A stretch of 64,000 nt of DNA from CAZNPW01 sp964575185 (GTDB taxonomy: Bacteria > Pseudomonadota > Alphaproteobacteria > Rhodobacterales > Rhodobacteraceae). A model generated the notes under the pieces. That model saw only the letters and a program-made list of their open reading frames with translations, made no database searches and was not told the origin of the DNA. The translations under genes were made by a program, and so were the position numbers. Of the stretch, positions 40,205-48,199 are shown piece by piece. The stretch is from contig CAZNPW010000004.1 of NCBI GenBank assembly GCA_964575185.1, forward strand, positions 1-64,000. The letters run 5' to 3'. Every line of letters begins with the position of its first letter. Within the stretch, counting starts at the first letter, position 1.

Positions 40205-41401
40205 ATGACCGTGATCCACCCCACCGTCCGCCTGCGCCCGAAGGCCGAGGCGCGGGCGATCCGCCATGGCTTCCCCTGGGTCTATGCCGACGAGCTGGTG
40301 ACGGACCGGCGGACGCAGGGGCTGGCCCCCGGCACGCTCGCGGTGCTGGAGGATGCCGAGCGGATGCCGCTCGGTCTCGTGACCGTCAACACCGCGTCGA
40401 AGATCGTGGCGCGGGTGATCGACCGCGATCCGGCGGCGGTGGTCGACCGGGCCTGGTTCGCGCGGCACCTGCGGCGCGCGCAGGCGCTGCGCGAAAGGCT
40501 GTATGGCGCGCCGTTCTACCGGCTGGTCCATGCCGAGGCGGACGGGCTGCCGGGCGTCGTGATCGACCGGTTCGGCGAGGTCGCGGTGGTGCAGCCGAAC
40601 GCGGCCTGGGCGGAGGCGCATCTGCCTTACCTGGTGGAGGCGCTGGTCGAGGTCACGGGCGTGACGGCGGTGGTCAAGAACGGCACGGGCCGCGCGCGGG
40701 GGCTGGAGGGTCTGGCCGAGGAGACGGCCGTGCTGCGGGGCGCGGTCGCCGGTCCGGTCCGGGTGCCGATGAACGGGGCGGTCTATCTGGCCGATCTGAC
40801 CGGGGGGCAGAAGACCGGGCTCTACTTCGACCAGCGCGACAACCACGCCTTCGCCGCGCGGCTGGCGCGGGGCGGGCGGGTGCTGGACGTGTTCACCCAT
40901 GTCGGCGGCTTCGCGCTCGCTGCGCTGGCGGGGGGCGCGGAGAGCGCGCTGGGGGTGGACGCGAGTGCCGCGGCGCTGGCGCTGGCGGCGGGGGGTGCCG
41001 AGGCGGGGGGGATGGGCGCGCGGTTCGCGACCCGGCAGGGCGACGCCTTCGCGGTGCTGGAGGCGCTGGGGGCCGAAGGCGCGCGGTTCGACCTGGTGGT
41101 CTGCGATCCGCCGGCCTTCGCCCCGGCCAAGCCCGCGCTCGAGGCGGGCCTGCGGGCCTACGAGCGGGTGGCGCGGCTGGCGGCGCCGCTGGTCGCGCCG
41201 GGCGGGTATCTGGTCTTGTGTTCCTGTTCGCATGCCGCCGACCTGACCGCCTTCCGCACCGCCTGCGGTCGGGGGATCGGGCGCGGCGGGCGGCGGGGGC
41301 AGATCGTCCGCACGGGGTTTGCCGGGGCGGATCATCCGGTGCTGCCGCAGCTGGCCGAGTCGAGCTACCTGAAGGCGCTGTTCTTCCGGCTGGACGGATG
41401 A
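40205..41401 (+). CDS. RlmI-like 23S rRNA cytosine methyltransferase
   Basis: A 398-residue enzyme with an N-terminal PUA domain (AEARAIRHGFPWVYADEL to about residue 80), a central RlmI-like domain (PFYRLVHAEADGLPGVVIDRFG) and a C-terminal SAM methyltransferase. The latter includes GLYFDQRDNHAFAARLARGGRVLDVFTHVGGFALAAL (SAM site), VVCDPPAFAP, and LCSCSHAADL with the catalytic cysteine. It probably makes a 5-methylcytosine in 23S rRNA. It begins 92 bp after the tandem-repeat array, so it may share regulation with edd. The next gene overlaps its stop (ATGA). Confidence 0.9.
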   Translation: MTVIHPTVRLRPKAEARAIRHGFPWVYADELVTDRRTQGLAPGTLAVLEDAERMPLGLVTVNTASKIVARVIDRDPAAVVDRAWFARHLRRAQALRERLYGAPFYRLVHAEADGLPGVVIDRFGEVAVVQPNAAWAEAHLPYLVEALVEVTGVTAVVKNGTGRARGLEGLAEETAVLRGAVAGPVRVPMNGAVYLADLTGGQKTGLYFDQRDNHAFAARLARGGRVLDVFTHVGGFALAALAGGAESALGVDASAAALALAAGGAEAGGMGARFATRQGDAFAVLEALGAEGARFDLVVCDPPAFAPAKPALEAGLRAYERVARLAAPLVAPGGYLVLCSCSHAADLTAFRTACGRGIGRGGRRGQIVRTGFAGADHPVLPQLAESSYLKALFFRLDG

Positions 41402-41928
41402 AATGCGTGCTCGACGCCTGCGTGCTGTACCCGACGGCGCTGCGGCTGATCCTGCTGGGGGTGGCGGAGGCGGGGCTGTTCCGGCCGCTGTGGTCGGACC
41501 GCATCCTGGGCGAATGGGCGCGGGCCGGGGCGCGGCACGGGCACGACGCGGCGGCGGAGATCGCGGATGCGGTCGCGCGGTTTCCGGGCGCGCGGGTGCC
41601 GGTGGCGGAGGGGCTGGCGACGCGGCTGGTGCTGCCGGACCCGGATGACGTGCATGTGCTGGCCACCGCCATCGCGGGCGGGGCGGATGCGGTCGTGACG
41701 TTCAACGCGCGGGACTTCCCGCAAGCCGTGCTGCGCGCCGAGGGGGTGACGCGGCGCGACCCGGACGGGCTGTTGTGGGAGTTCTGGTCCGGCGCGCCCG
41801 GGGCGGTCGGCGCGGTGGTGGCGCGCGAGCGGCGGGCGCTCGAGGCCGCGAGCGGGCGCGACTGGGCGCAGAGGGCCTTCCTGAAGCGGGCCGGGCTGCC
41901 GCGGCTCGGCCGCGCCATGGATGCTTGA
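41398..41928 (+). CDS. PIN-domain protein
   Basis: A 176-residue PIN-domain protein. The metal-binding acidic residues appear in CVLDACVLYP (Asp near residue 6), DRILGEWARAG (Glu near 39), and LPDPDDVHVLATAIAGGADAVVTFNARDFP (Asp residues near 82-85 and 104). PIN domains are usually ribonucleases and often toxins (VapC), but no antitoxin gene is adjacent. Instead the gene is coupled by ATGA to an rRNA methyltransferase upstream and abuts prfA downstream. An RNA-processing role in translation is an inference from this context. The C-terminal extension (from about 125) is unlike VapC toxins. Confidence 0.85.
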   Translation: MKCVLDACVLYPTALRLILLGVAEAGLFRPLWSDRILGEWARAGARHGHDAAAEIADAVARFPGARVPVAEGLATRLVLPDPDDVHVLATAIAGGADAVVTFNARDFPQAVLRAEGVTRRDPDGLLWEFWSGAPGAVGAVVARERRALEAASGRDWAQRAFLKRAGLPRLGRAMDA

Positions 41929-41959
41929 CGCCGCAGGGGCGGCGGGTCACATCGCCGGG

Positions 41960-43012
41960 ATGCTGCCCGAGGACACCCTGCACCAGATCGTCGCGCGCTT
42001 CGGCTTCCTCGGCGCGAAGCTGGAGGCGGGCGCGCCCTCGGCCGAAATCGCGGCGCTGTCGAAGGAATACAGCGACCTCGGGCCGGTGGTGGAGGAGATC
42101 CGCGCCTGGCGGATGGCGGTGGCGGACCTGGGCCAGGCCGAGGCCTGGCTGGCGGACCCCGAGCTGCGCGGCCTCGCCGAGGCCGAGCTGCCCGGCCTGC
42201 GCGCCCGCATCCCGCAGATGGAGGCGCGGCTGCGGCTGGCGCTTCTGCCGAAGGATGCCGCCGACGCGCGGCCCGCGATCCTGGAGATCCGCCCCGGCAC
42301 GGGGGGCGAGGAGGCGAGCCTCTTCGCGGGCGATCTTGCGCGGATGTACCAGCGCCATGCCGAGCGGATGGGCTGGCGGTGGGAGGTTCTGTCGCGGACC
42401 GACAGCGACCTCGGGGGGCTGAAGGAGCTGACCGCGCGGGTCGCGGGGGCGGGGGTCTTCGCCCGGCTGAAGTTCGAGAGCGGCGTGCACCGGGTGCAGC
42501 GGGTGCCGGAGACCGAGGCGCAGGGGCGCATCCACACCAGCGCGGCGACGGTGGCGGTGCTGCCCGAGGCCGAGGAGGTCGACATCGACATTCCGGTCGC
42601 CGACATCCGCATCGACACGATGCGGTCATCCGGTGCCGGGGGGCAGCACGTCAACACCACCGACAGCGCCGTGCGGATCACCCACCTGCCGTCGGGGATC
42701 GTGGTCACCTCGAGCGAGAAGTCGCAGCACCAGAACCGCGCCAACGCGATGGCGGTGCTGCGGGCGCGGCTCTACGAGGCGGAGCGGGAGCGGCTCGCGT
42801 CGTCGCGGGCGGCGGAGCGGAAGGCGCAGGTGGGGACGGGGGACCGCAGCGAGCGGATACGGACCTACAACTTCCCGCAGGGGCGGATGACCGACCACCG
42901 GATCAACCTGACGCTCTACGGCCTGGGGGCGGTGATGGACGGCGATCTGGGCGAGGTGATCGACGCGCTGGTGGCGCACGACCAGGCGGCGCGGCTGGCC
43001 GAGCTGGCATGA
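41960..43012 (+). CDS. prfA: peptide chain release factor 1
   Basis: A 350-residue class I release factor for UAA and UAG. The GGQ motif is SSGAGGQHVNTTDSAVRITHLPSGIVV, and the stop-codon recognition region precedes it (FARLKFESGVHRVQRVPETEAQGRIHTSAATVAVLPEAEE). RIRTYNFPQGRMTDHRI is conserved. I begin at the ATG at 41960 (MLPEDTLHQIVARFGFLG), matching the family N-terminus; an in-frame ATG at 41921 overlaps the PIN gene and would add 13 residues. Its stop overlaps the start of prmC, whose product methylates the GGQ glutamine. Confidence 0.95.
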   Translation: MLPEDTLHQIVARFGFLGAKLEAGAPSAEIAALSKEYSDLGPVVEEIRAWRMAVADLGQAEAWLADPELRGLAEAELPGLRARIPQMEARLRLALLPKDAADARPAILEIRPGTGGEEASLFAGDLARMYQRHAERMGWRWEVLSRTDSDLGGLKELTARVAGAGVFARLKFESGVHRVQRVPETEAQGRIHTSAATVAVLPEAEEVDIDIPVADIRIDTMRSSGAGGQHVNTTDSAVRITHLPSGIVVTSSEKSQHQNRANAMAVLRARLYEAERERLASSRAAERKAQVGTGDRSERIRTYNFPQGRMTDHRINLTLYGLGAVMDGDLGEVIDALVAHDQAARLAELA

Positions 43013-43911
43013 CGCTGCGCGCGGCGGCCTTTGCGGCGACCCGGCGGCTGGCCGCGGCGGGGGTGGAGAGCCCTGCGCGGGATGCGCGGCTTCTGGTGGC
43101 GCGGGCGGCGGGGGTCGCGGCGGAGCGGTTCCTGCTGCATGACGGTGACCCGCTGACCGATGCGGCCGCTGCGGCGCTGCAGGCGATGCTGGCGGCGCGC
43201 GAGGCGCGGCAGCCGATGGCGCAGATCCTGGGCGGGCGGCTGTTCTGGGGGCGGTGGTTCGACGTGACGCCCGACGTGCTCGACCCCCGGCCCGAGACGG
43301 AGGTGCTGGTGGCCGCCGCGCTGGAGGCGCCGTTTGCCCGCGTGCTCGACCTTGGCGTGGGGTCGGGGTGCATCCTCCTCACGCTGCTGGCGGAGCGGGG
43401 CGGGGAGGGCGTCGGGGTCGACCTGTCAAAGGCCGCGCTGGCGGTGGCGCGGAGGAATGCGCGCAGGCTGGGGGTGGAATGCGAGCTGCGGCCGTCGGAC
43501 TGGTTCGCGGCGGTCGAGGGGGTGTTCGACCTGATCGTGGCGAACCCGCCCTACATCGCGGCGGGCGAGATGGCGGGGCTTGCGCCCGAGGTGCGGGACT
43601 GGGAGCCGCATGTCGCGCTGACGCCGGGGGGCGACGGGCTGGGGGCCTGCCGCGCGGTCGCCGCGGGGGTGATGGCGCATCTGGCACCGGGCGGGCGGGT
43701 GATCGTCGAGATCGGGCCGGCGCAGGGCGCGGCGGTGGCGGGGATGTTCCGTGCGGCGGGGCTGGCGGAGGTGGCGGTCCGGCCCGACCTCGACGGGCGC
43801 GACCGGCTGGTCACGGGGCGGCGGCCGGAAGGTCCTTCGGGGGCGCTTCGAAAACCCGCGGGATTGCGGCATTCGGTCGCCTTTGCGCTTGCCAGGCCGC
43901 GCGGGGCGTGA
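43009..43911 (+). CDS. prmC: release factor glutamine N5-methyltransferase
   Basis: A 300-residue SAM methyltransferase that modifies the GGQ glutamine of RF1 and RF2. An N-terminal helical domain precedes the catalytic part: DPRPETEVLV, RVLDLGVGSGCILLTLLAE (SAM site), and FDLIVANPPYIA with the NPPY motif near residue 183. It overlaps prfA by 4 bp, the standard arrangement. The normal C-terminus ends near RDRLVTGRR; here about 30 extra residues (GPSGALRKPAGLRHSVAFAL and a short tail) follow before the stop, possibly from loss of the original stop codon. Confidence 0.94.
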   Translation: MTLRAAAFAATRRLAAAGVESPARDARLLVARAAGVAAERFLLHDGDPLTDAAAAALQAMLAAREARQPMAQILGGRLFWGRWFDVTPDVLDPRPETEVLVAAALEAPFARVLDLGVGSGCILLTLLAERGGEGVGVDLSKAALAVARRNARRLGVECELRPSDWFAAVEGVFDLIVANPPYIAAGEMAGLAPEVRDWEPHVALTPGGDGLGACRAVAAGVMAHLAPGGRVIVEIGPAQGAAVAGMFRAAGLAEVAVRPDLDGRDRLVTGRRPEGPSGALRKPAGLRHSVAFALARPRGA

Positions 43912-44035
43912 TTAACCCCGGGACGGCACGGGATGCGGGGCCTGACGGCCTTCCCCGGCTACCAATCGACCGCCGCACAGCCCTTCGGTGCCCGCCCGGC
44001 GCCACGCGGTCAAAGCCAGATGTCAAGGGACACGG

Positions 44036-44833
44036 ATGCGATCCTCCAAGTCACGCTCGCGCAACAAGGCGAACCGGCCGCGCACACTCGGCAACATCGT
44101 CAACCGGGTGTTTGATTCGTCCGGGCCCGAGGGCAAGGTGCGCGGCACGCCGCAGCAGATCATCGAGAAATACCTGTTCCTCGCGCGCGATGCCCAGCTT
44201 GGCAACGACCGGGTGGCGGCCGAGAACTTCCTGCAGCACGCCGAGCACTACACGCGGATGCTGGCCGAGGCGCAGCGCGAGATGGCGGCCGAGCAGGAGG
44301 AGCGCCAGCGGCAGTACGGCAACGGGAACGGCCAGAACGGGAACGGCTGGCAGAACGGGCGCGACGGCGAGGACCGGGGCGAGCGGGAGCCGGGGCGGGA
44401 CCAGAACCGGGGCGAGCGCGACCAGGGCCGCGACCAGGGGCGCGACCAGAACCGCGAGCAGGGGCGCGACCAGGGGCGCGACCAGGGCCGGGGCGAGCGG
44501 GACCGGGGGGACCAGGGCCGGGGCGAGCGGGAGCCGAACCGGGACCAGAACCGCCAGGGCGGCTACCGCGACCGGCGCGACGACCGCCGCGACGACCGGC
44601 GCGACCGCGATCCGCGCGCGCCGGCGGCGATGGAGGTCGTCGATGCCGGCGACGACGGCGACAACCTTGTCGGCGAGGCCGCGCCGGACGTCGCGCGCCG
44701 CGACGAGCTGCCGGCCTTCCTCAGCGCCCCGCTCGATCCCCTGCCGCCGCTGGCCGAACCCGTGGCCGAGCGGAAGCCGCGCAGCCGCGGGCCGCGCAAG
44801 CCCAAGGCCGACGCGCCCGAAACGGCGGACTGA
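44036..44833 (+). CDS. DUF4167 protein with Arg/Asp/Gln repeats
   Basis: A 265-residue basic protein. Residues 1 to about 90 form the DUF4167 domain (NKANRPRTLGNIVNRVFDSSGPEGKVRGTPQQIIEKYLFLARDAQLGNDRVAAENFLQHAEHYTRML), common in Alphaproteobacteria and probably RNA-binding. A low-complexity region of about 100 residues follows, built of G-R-D-Q and R-G-E-R type repeats plus N/G runs, and then an acidic and basic tail. It is likely disordered and able to bind RNA or phase-separate; that is inference. AAGGGA precedes the ATG at 44036. It lies after prmC in the same direction. Confidence 0.9.
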   Translation: MRSSKSRSRNKANRPRTLGNIVNRVFDSSGPEGKVRGTPQQIIEKYLFLARDAQLGNDRVAAENFLQHAEHYTRMLAEAQREMAAEQEERQRQYGNGNGQNGNGWQNGRDGEDRGEREPGRDQNRGERDQGRDQGRDQNREQGRDQGRDQGRGERDRGDQGRGEREPNRDQNRQGGYRDRRDDRRDDRRDRDPRAPAAMEVVDAGDDGDNLVGEAAPDVARRDELPAFLSAPLDPLPPLAEPVAERKPRSRGPRKPKADAPETAD

Positions 44834-44948
44834 CTGCCCGTTTGCACGGCGTCCGCGCGATCCGTGCACCGCAGGGTGGCGAAGCCCGCTTTTCCGCGCC
44901 CGGCTTTTGCGGCATGGTCTGCCGAAGGGCAGAAACCTCGGGCAGAGC

Positions 44949-45731
44949 ATGACACGTTGTTCCCGCCGCCCGGTCGTGGGCGTGATCGGCAACATCTCGA
45001 TGATCGGGACCTATCCCGCGCATGCGACGGGGGTGTCGAACTCCGAAGCCGTGGCGCAGGTCTGCGACGCGATCCCGCTGATGATCCCGACCGACCCGCG
45101 CTTCGTGCGGACCGAGGAGCTGCTCGGCCTCTGCGACGGGTTCCTGCTGACCGGCGGGCGGCCGAACGTGCACCCGAGCGAATACGGCGAGGCGGAGACG
45201 CCCGCGCACGGCTGCTTCGACCGCAGCCGCGATGCCGTGACGCTGCCCCTGATCCGCGCCTGCGTCGAGCGGGGCCAGCCGTTCCTGGGCATCTGCCGGG
45301 GGTTCCAGGAGGTGAACGTGGCGATGGGCGGCACGCTGCACGCCGAGATCCGCGACCTGCCGGGGCGGATGAACCACCGGATGCCGCCCGACGGCACGCT
45401 GGAAGAGGTCTTTGCGCTGCGCCATGCGGTGACGTTCCAGAAGGGGGGCGTCTTTCACCGCCTGATGGGCGCGGACAGCGTGATGACCAACACGCTGCAC
45501 GGCCAGGGGATCGCCCGGCCGGGACCGCGCGTGGTGGTCGACGGCTGGGCGGCGGACGGCACGCCCGAGGCGGCCTATGTCCGCGACGCGCCGGGCTTCA
45601 CGCTGGCGGTGCAGTGGCTCCCGGAGTGGCGCGCGGCCGAGGACCCGGTCAGCCGCCCGCTGTTCCAGGCCTTCGGCGATGCCCTGCGCGCCTGGGCGGC
45701 GCGGGCGGAGCCCATGCGGTTGTCGGCCTGA
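44949..45731 (+). CDS. class I glutamine amidotransferase-like hydrolase (PuuD-like)
   Basis: A 260-residue protein of the gamma-glutamyl-GABA hydrolase type (peptidase C26). The nucleophile elbow is PFLGICRGFQEVNVAMGG (Cys near residue 118), preceded by CDGFLLTGGRPNVHPSEYG. The catalytic His/Glu pair is likely in TLHGQGIARPG or VQWLPEWR. PuuD releases GABA from gamma-glutamyl-GABA in putrescine breakdown; related members act on other gamma-glutamyl amides. Its stop shares one base with the ureE start at 45731, so it is translated with the urease accessory genes, an unusual partner. Confidence 0.86.
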   Translation: MTRCSRRPVVGVIGNISMIGTYPAHATGVSNSEAVAQVCDAIPLMIPTDPRFVRTEELLGLCDGFLLTGGRPNVHPSEYGEAETPAHGCFDRSRDAVTLPLIRACVERGQPFLGICRGFQEVNVAMGGTLHAEIRDLPGRMNHRMPPDGTLEEVFALRHAVTFQKGGVFHRLMGADSVMTNTLHGQGIARPGPRVVVDGWAADGTPEAAYVRDAPGFTLAVQWLPEWRAAEDPVSRPLFQAFGDALRAWAARAEPMRLSA

Positions 45732-46177
45732 TGCTGGTGGCGCAGGGCGTGGTGCGGGCGGGGGACTGGCCGGGGCTTGCCACCGGGACGGTTTCCCTGG
45801 GGTATGACGAGCGGTTCCTGCGGCGGCGGCGGCTGCTGACCACGGGCGGGGAGCCGGTGCTGGTCGATCTGGCCGAGACGACCGACCTGCGCGCGGGCGA
45901 TGCGCTGGTCTGCGACGGCGGGCGGCTGATCGCCGTTGCGGCGGCCGAGGAGGAGGTGCTGGTGATCCGGGGCGCGTCGCTGGCGCGGCTCGCCTGGCAC
46001 ATCGGCAACCGGCACACGCCCTGCGAGGTCCGGACCGATGCGCTGGTGATCCGGGCGGACCATGTGCTCGAGGCGATGCTGCGCGGCCTCGGGGCGGAGG
46101 TCGTGGCGGCGCGTCAGCCCTTCGCGCCGGAAGGCGGGGCCTACGGGATGGGCCGCACGATGGGGCATGCGCATTGA
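45731..46177 (+). CDS. ureE: urease accessory protein UreE
   Basis: A 148-residue nickel chaperone. The N-terminal domain (GTVSLGYDERFLRRRRLLTTGGEPVLVDLAETTDLRAGDAL) and the C-terminal metal-binding domain with LAWHIGNRHTPCEV are typical. The C-terminal tail is short, ending GHAH, rather than the long His-rich tail of some species. UreE delivers nickel to apo-urease with UreG and UreF. It begins at the stop of the PuuD-like gene and its own stop overlaps the ureF start. Confidence 0.92.
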   Translation: MLVAQGVVRAGDWPGLATGTVSLGYDERFLRRRRLLTTGGEPVLVDLAETTDLRAGDALVCDGGRLIAVAAAEEEVLVIRGASLARLAWHIGNRHTPCEVRTDALVIRADHVLEAMLRGLGAEVVAARQPFAPEGGAYGMGRTMGHAH

Positions 46178-46803
46178 CGGCGCTGCTGTCGCTGGTGCAG
46201 TGGCTGTCGCCCGCCTTCCCGACTGGCGGCTTCGCCTATTCGCACGGGATGGAGGCGGCGATGGCCGCGGGCCAGGTGCATGACGCGGCCAGCGCCGGGG
46301 CCTGGATCGGGGATGTGCTGCGGTTCGGCGCCGGCCATGCGGATGCGGTGATCCTGGCGCATGCGCTGCGGGGCGCGGAGGCGGGGACGCTCGACGATCT
46401 CGCCCGCGCGCTGGCCGTGTCGGCCGAGCGGCGGGAGGAGACGCTGGCGCAGGGCACGGCCTTCGCCCGGACGGTCAGCGCGATCACGGGCCGCGACCTG
46501 CCGCCGCGCGCGCTGCCGGTGGCGGTGGGGGAGGCGGCGGCGGCGCTGGGGCTGCCCGCGGCGCAGGTGGCGGAGGTCTACCTGCACGCCTTCGCGGGCA
46601 ACCTCGTCAGCATCGCGGTGCGCGCCGTGCCGCTGGGGCAGACCGAGGGGCAGGGCGTGCTGGCCGGGCTGCACGGGGTGATTGCGGAGGTGGCGGCCGA
46701 CGCGCTGGAGACCGGCCTCGACGCGATCGGCACCTGCGCGCTGGGGGCCGACATCGCGGCGATGCGCCACGAGGTGCAGGAGGTGAGGCTGTTTTGCACA
46801 TGA
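46174..46803 (+). CDS. ureF: urease accessory protein UreF
   Basis: A 209-residue all-helical protein. The N-terminus LLSLVQWLSPAFPTGGFAYSHGMEAA is the UreF signature, followed by LRFGAGHADAVILAHALRG and a conserved C-terminus EIAAMRHEVQEVRLF-like (IAAMRHEVQEVRLFCT). UreF acts as a gatekeeper of the UreG GTPase during urease activation. The start is a TTG at 46174 overlapping the ureE stop (TTGA); no better start fits. Its stop overlaps the ureG ATG. Confidence 0.92.
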   Translation: MTALLSLVQWLSPAFPTGGFAYSHGMEAAMAAGQVHDAASAGAWIGDVLRFGAGHADAVILAHALRGAEAGTLDDLARALAVSAERREETLAQGTAFARTVSAITGRDLPPRALPVAVGEAAAALGLPAAQVAEVYLHAFAGNLVSIAVRAVPLGQTEGQGVLAGLHGVIAEVAADALETGLDAIGTCALGADIAAMRHEVQEVRLFCT

Positions 46804-47456
46804 AGGCGCGAGGAAGGTCGGGGCATGGCCCCCTGAAGGTCGGCATCGGCGGTCCGGTCGGCGCGGGCAAGACGACGCTGACCGAACAGCTCGCCCGCGC
46901 GCTGGGGCCGCGCTGTTCGATGGCCGTCATCACCAACGACATCTACACGCGCGAGGACGCGGAGTATCTGCTGCGCGCGCAGGTGCTGCCCGCCGACCGG
47001 ATCCGGGGGGTGGAGACGGGCGGCTGCCCGCATACCGCGATCCGCGAGGATGCGAGCATCAACCTGGCCGCGGTGGCGGAGCTGCGGGCGGTGCACCCCG
47101 GGCTGGACCTGATCCTGATCGAGAGCGGCGGCGACAACCTGGCCGCGACGTTCTCGCCGGAGCTTGCCGACCTGTCGATCTACGTGATCGACACCGCCGC
47201 CGGGCAGGACATCCCGCGCAAGCGCGGGCCGGGGGTGGCGAAGTCGGACCTGCTGGTGGTGAACAAGACCGACCTTGCGCCGCATGTGGGCGTGGACCTG
47301 GGGCTGCTCGAGGCGGACACGCGCGCGGCGCGCGGGGCGCGGCCCTATGTGATGGCGCGGCTGCGGCAGGGGGTGGGGGTGGCCGAGGTGGTGGCTTTCC
47401 TGCGGGAGGCCGGGGGGCTGGTCCTGCGCGACGCGCCGACCGCGCCACGGCGCTGA
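46800..47456 (+). CDS. ureG: urease accessory GTPase UreG
   Basis: A 218-residue SIMIBI GTPase. The P-loop is GIGGPVGAGKTTLTEQL, with ITNDIYTREDAEYL, the metal-binding GVETGGCPHTAIREDAS (CPH motif), IESGGDNLAATFSPEL, and VNKTDLAPHVGVDL (NKxD). It couples GTP hydrolysis to nickel insertion into urease. The ATG at 46800 overlaps the ureF stop (ATGA); a TTG two codons earlier is possible. ureA, ureB, ureC and ureD are not in the window, so the accessory set is separated from its structural genes. Confidence 0.95.
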   Translation: MKARGRSGHGPLKVGIGGPVGAGKTTLTEQLARALGPRCSMAVITNDIYTREDAEYLLRAQVLPADRIRGVETGGCPHTAIREDASINLAAVAELRAVHPGLDLILIESGGDNLAATFSPELADLSIYVIDTAAGQDIPRKRGPGVAKSDLLVVNKTDLAPHVGVDLGLLEADTRAARGARPYVMARLRQGVGVAEVVAFLREAGGLVLRDAPTAPRR

Positions 47457-47480
47457 TCGAATCGCGTCCCGTGCCGGATG

Positions 47481-47559
47481 GCCGGGCGAGGCCCCGGCCT
47501 GCGCCGGGGCGCGGGGTATTCGACTGGCGGGCGGGGGCCCCGGCCGGGCGGGCCGGGGC
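47481..47559. repeat. two GC hairpins between convergent ureG and cycA
   Basis: The first, GCCCCGGC (47491-47498)/GCCGGGGC (47503-47510), is the dispersed 28-bp element also found at 23911 and inside valS. The second, GCCCCGGCC (47537-47545)/GGCCGGGGC (47551-47559), is a perfect 9-bp stem. Together they probably terminate ureG from the left and cycA from the right. Confidence 0.7.
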
Positions 47560-47569
47560 GGTGGTCGGG

Positions 47570-48109
47570 TCAGGGGTTCGCGGCCGGGGCGGCGGTGCCG
47601 TCGGTGGCGGGCACCGCGGTGCCGTCGGCGGCCGGGGCGGCGGCATCGGCCGGGGCGGCGGCGGCGGCACCTTCGGGGACGGGCATGATCGTGGCGAAGA
47701 AGGCCCAGATGTCATACGCGTCCTGTTCGTTGCGGACGCGGAACTGCATCATCCCGCGGGCGCGGGGATCGTTCATGTAGGCCTTGAGGAACTCGGTCGG
47801 GTTCTTGGTGTAGGCGGTGAACTCCTCCTCGTTCCAGACGAGGCCCGCCTGGCCTGCCGCGACGATGTCCTTGCCGTAGCGGAAGTCGGGGTAGCTTCCC
47901 GCGACGCGCCCGATCACGCCGTAGAGGTTGGGTCCGGTCTTGGCGTTGCGGCCCGCCAGCACCTCGCCGACGGGGTTCTGCACGACGTGGCAGGCGGCGC
48001 ACTGGTTGAAGGCCTGCTTGCCCGCCGCGGGGTCGCCGGGGATCGTCACCTGGGCGAGCGCGGGTGCACCGATCGTGATGATCGCGAGGGCGGTGGCTGT
48101 CAGTTTCAT
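47570..48109 (-). CDS. cycA: cytochrome c2
   Basis: A 179-residue periplasmic class I c-type cytochrome. The signal peptide KLTATALAIITIGAPALAQ is cleaved near residue 19. The heme site is QCAACHVVQNP (CxxCH), and the sixth ligand is probably the methionine in RARGMMQFRVRNEQD. KTGPNLYGVIGRVAGSYPDFRYG is the expected core. It carries electrons from cytochrome bc1 to the photosynthetic reaction centre. About 35 residues of Ala/Pro-rich tail follow the cytochrome fold, which ordinary cytochrome c2 lacks. GGAGGAACCCA precedes the ATG. It lies downstream of hemA on the same strand. Confidence 0.92.
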   Translation of the reverse strand: MKLTATALAIITIGAPALAQVTIPGDPAAGKQAFNQCAACHVVQNPVGEVLAGRNAKTGPNLYGVIGRVAGSYPDFRYGKDIVAAGQAGLVWNEEEFTAYTKNPTEFLKAYMNDPRARGMMQFRVRNEQDAYDIWAFFATIMPVPEGAAAAAPADAAAPAADGTAVPATDGTAAPAANP

Positions 48110-48132
48110 TGGGTTCCTCCGTGGCGTTCCGA

Positions 48133-48158
48133 TTCGCTTTTCGATTTCGCTTTTCGAT
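48133..48158 (-). repeat. tandem 13-bp repeat in the cycA leader
   Basis: TTCGCTTTTCGAT occurs twice back to back (48133-48145, 48146-48158), 24 bp upstream of the cycA start. The A/T content is unusual for the region. It may be a regulator site, part of the promoter or a leader element. Confidence 0.6.
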
Positions 48159-48199
48159 TCAGGGGCGACCCGGGGACCGCCGTTCCCGGCCATGGTATG

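Noticed and set aside
40085..41335. Long minus-strand frame running from the rlmI-like gene through the 20-bp repeat array
   Set aside because: Antisense to a well-supported methyltransferase gene. The 20-bp repeats shift frame in every unit, so they are not protein repeats.
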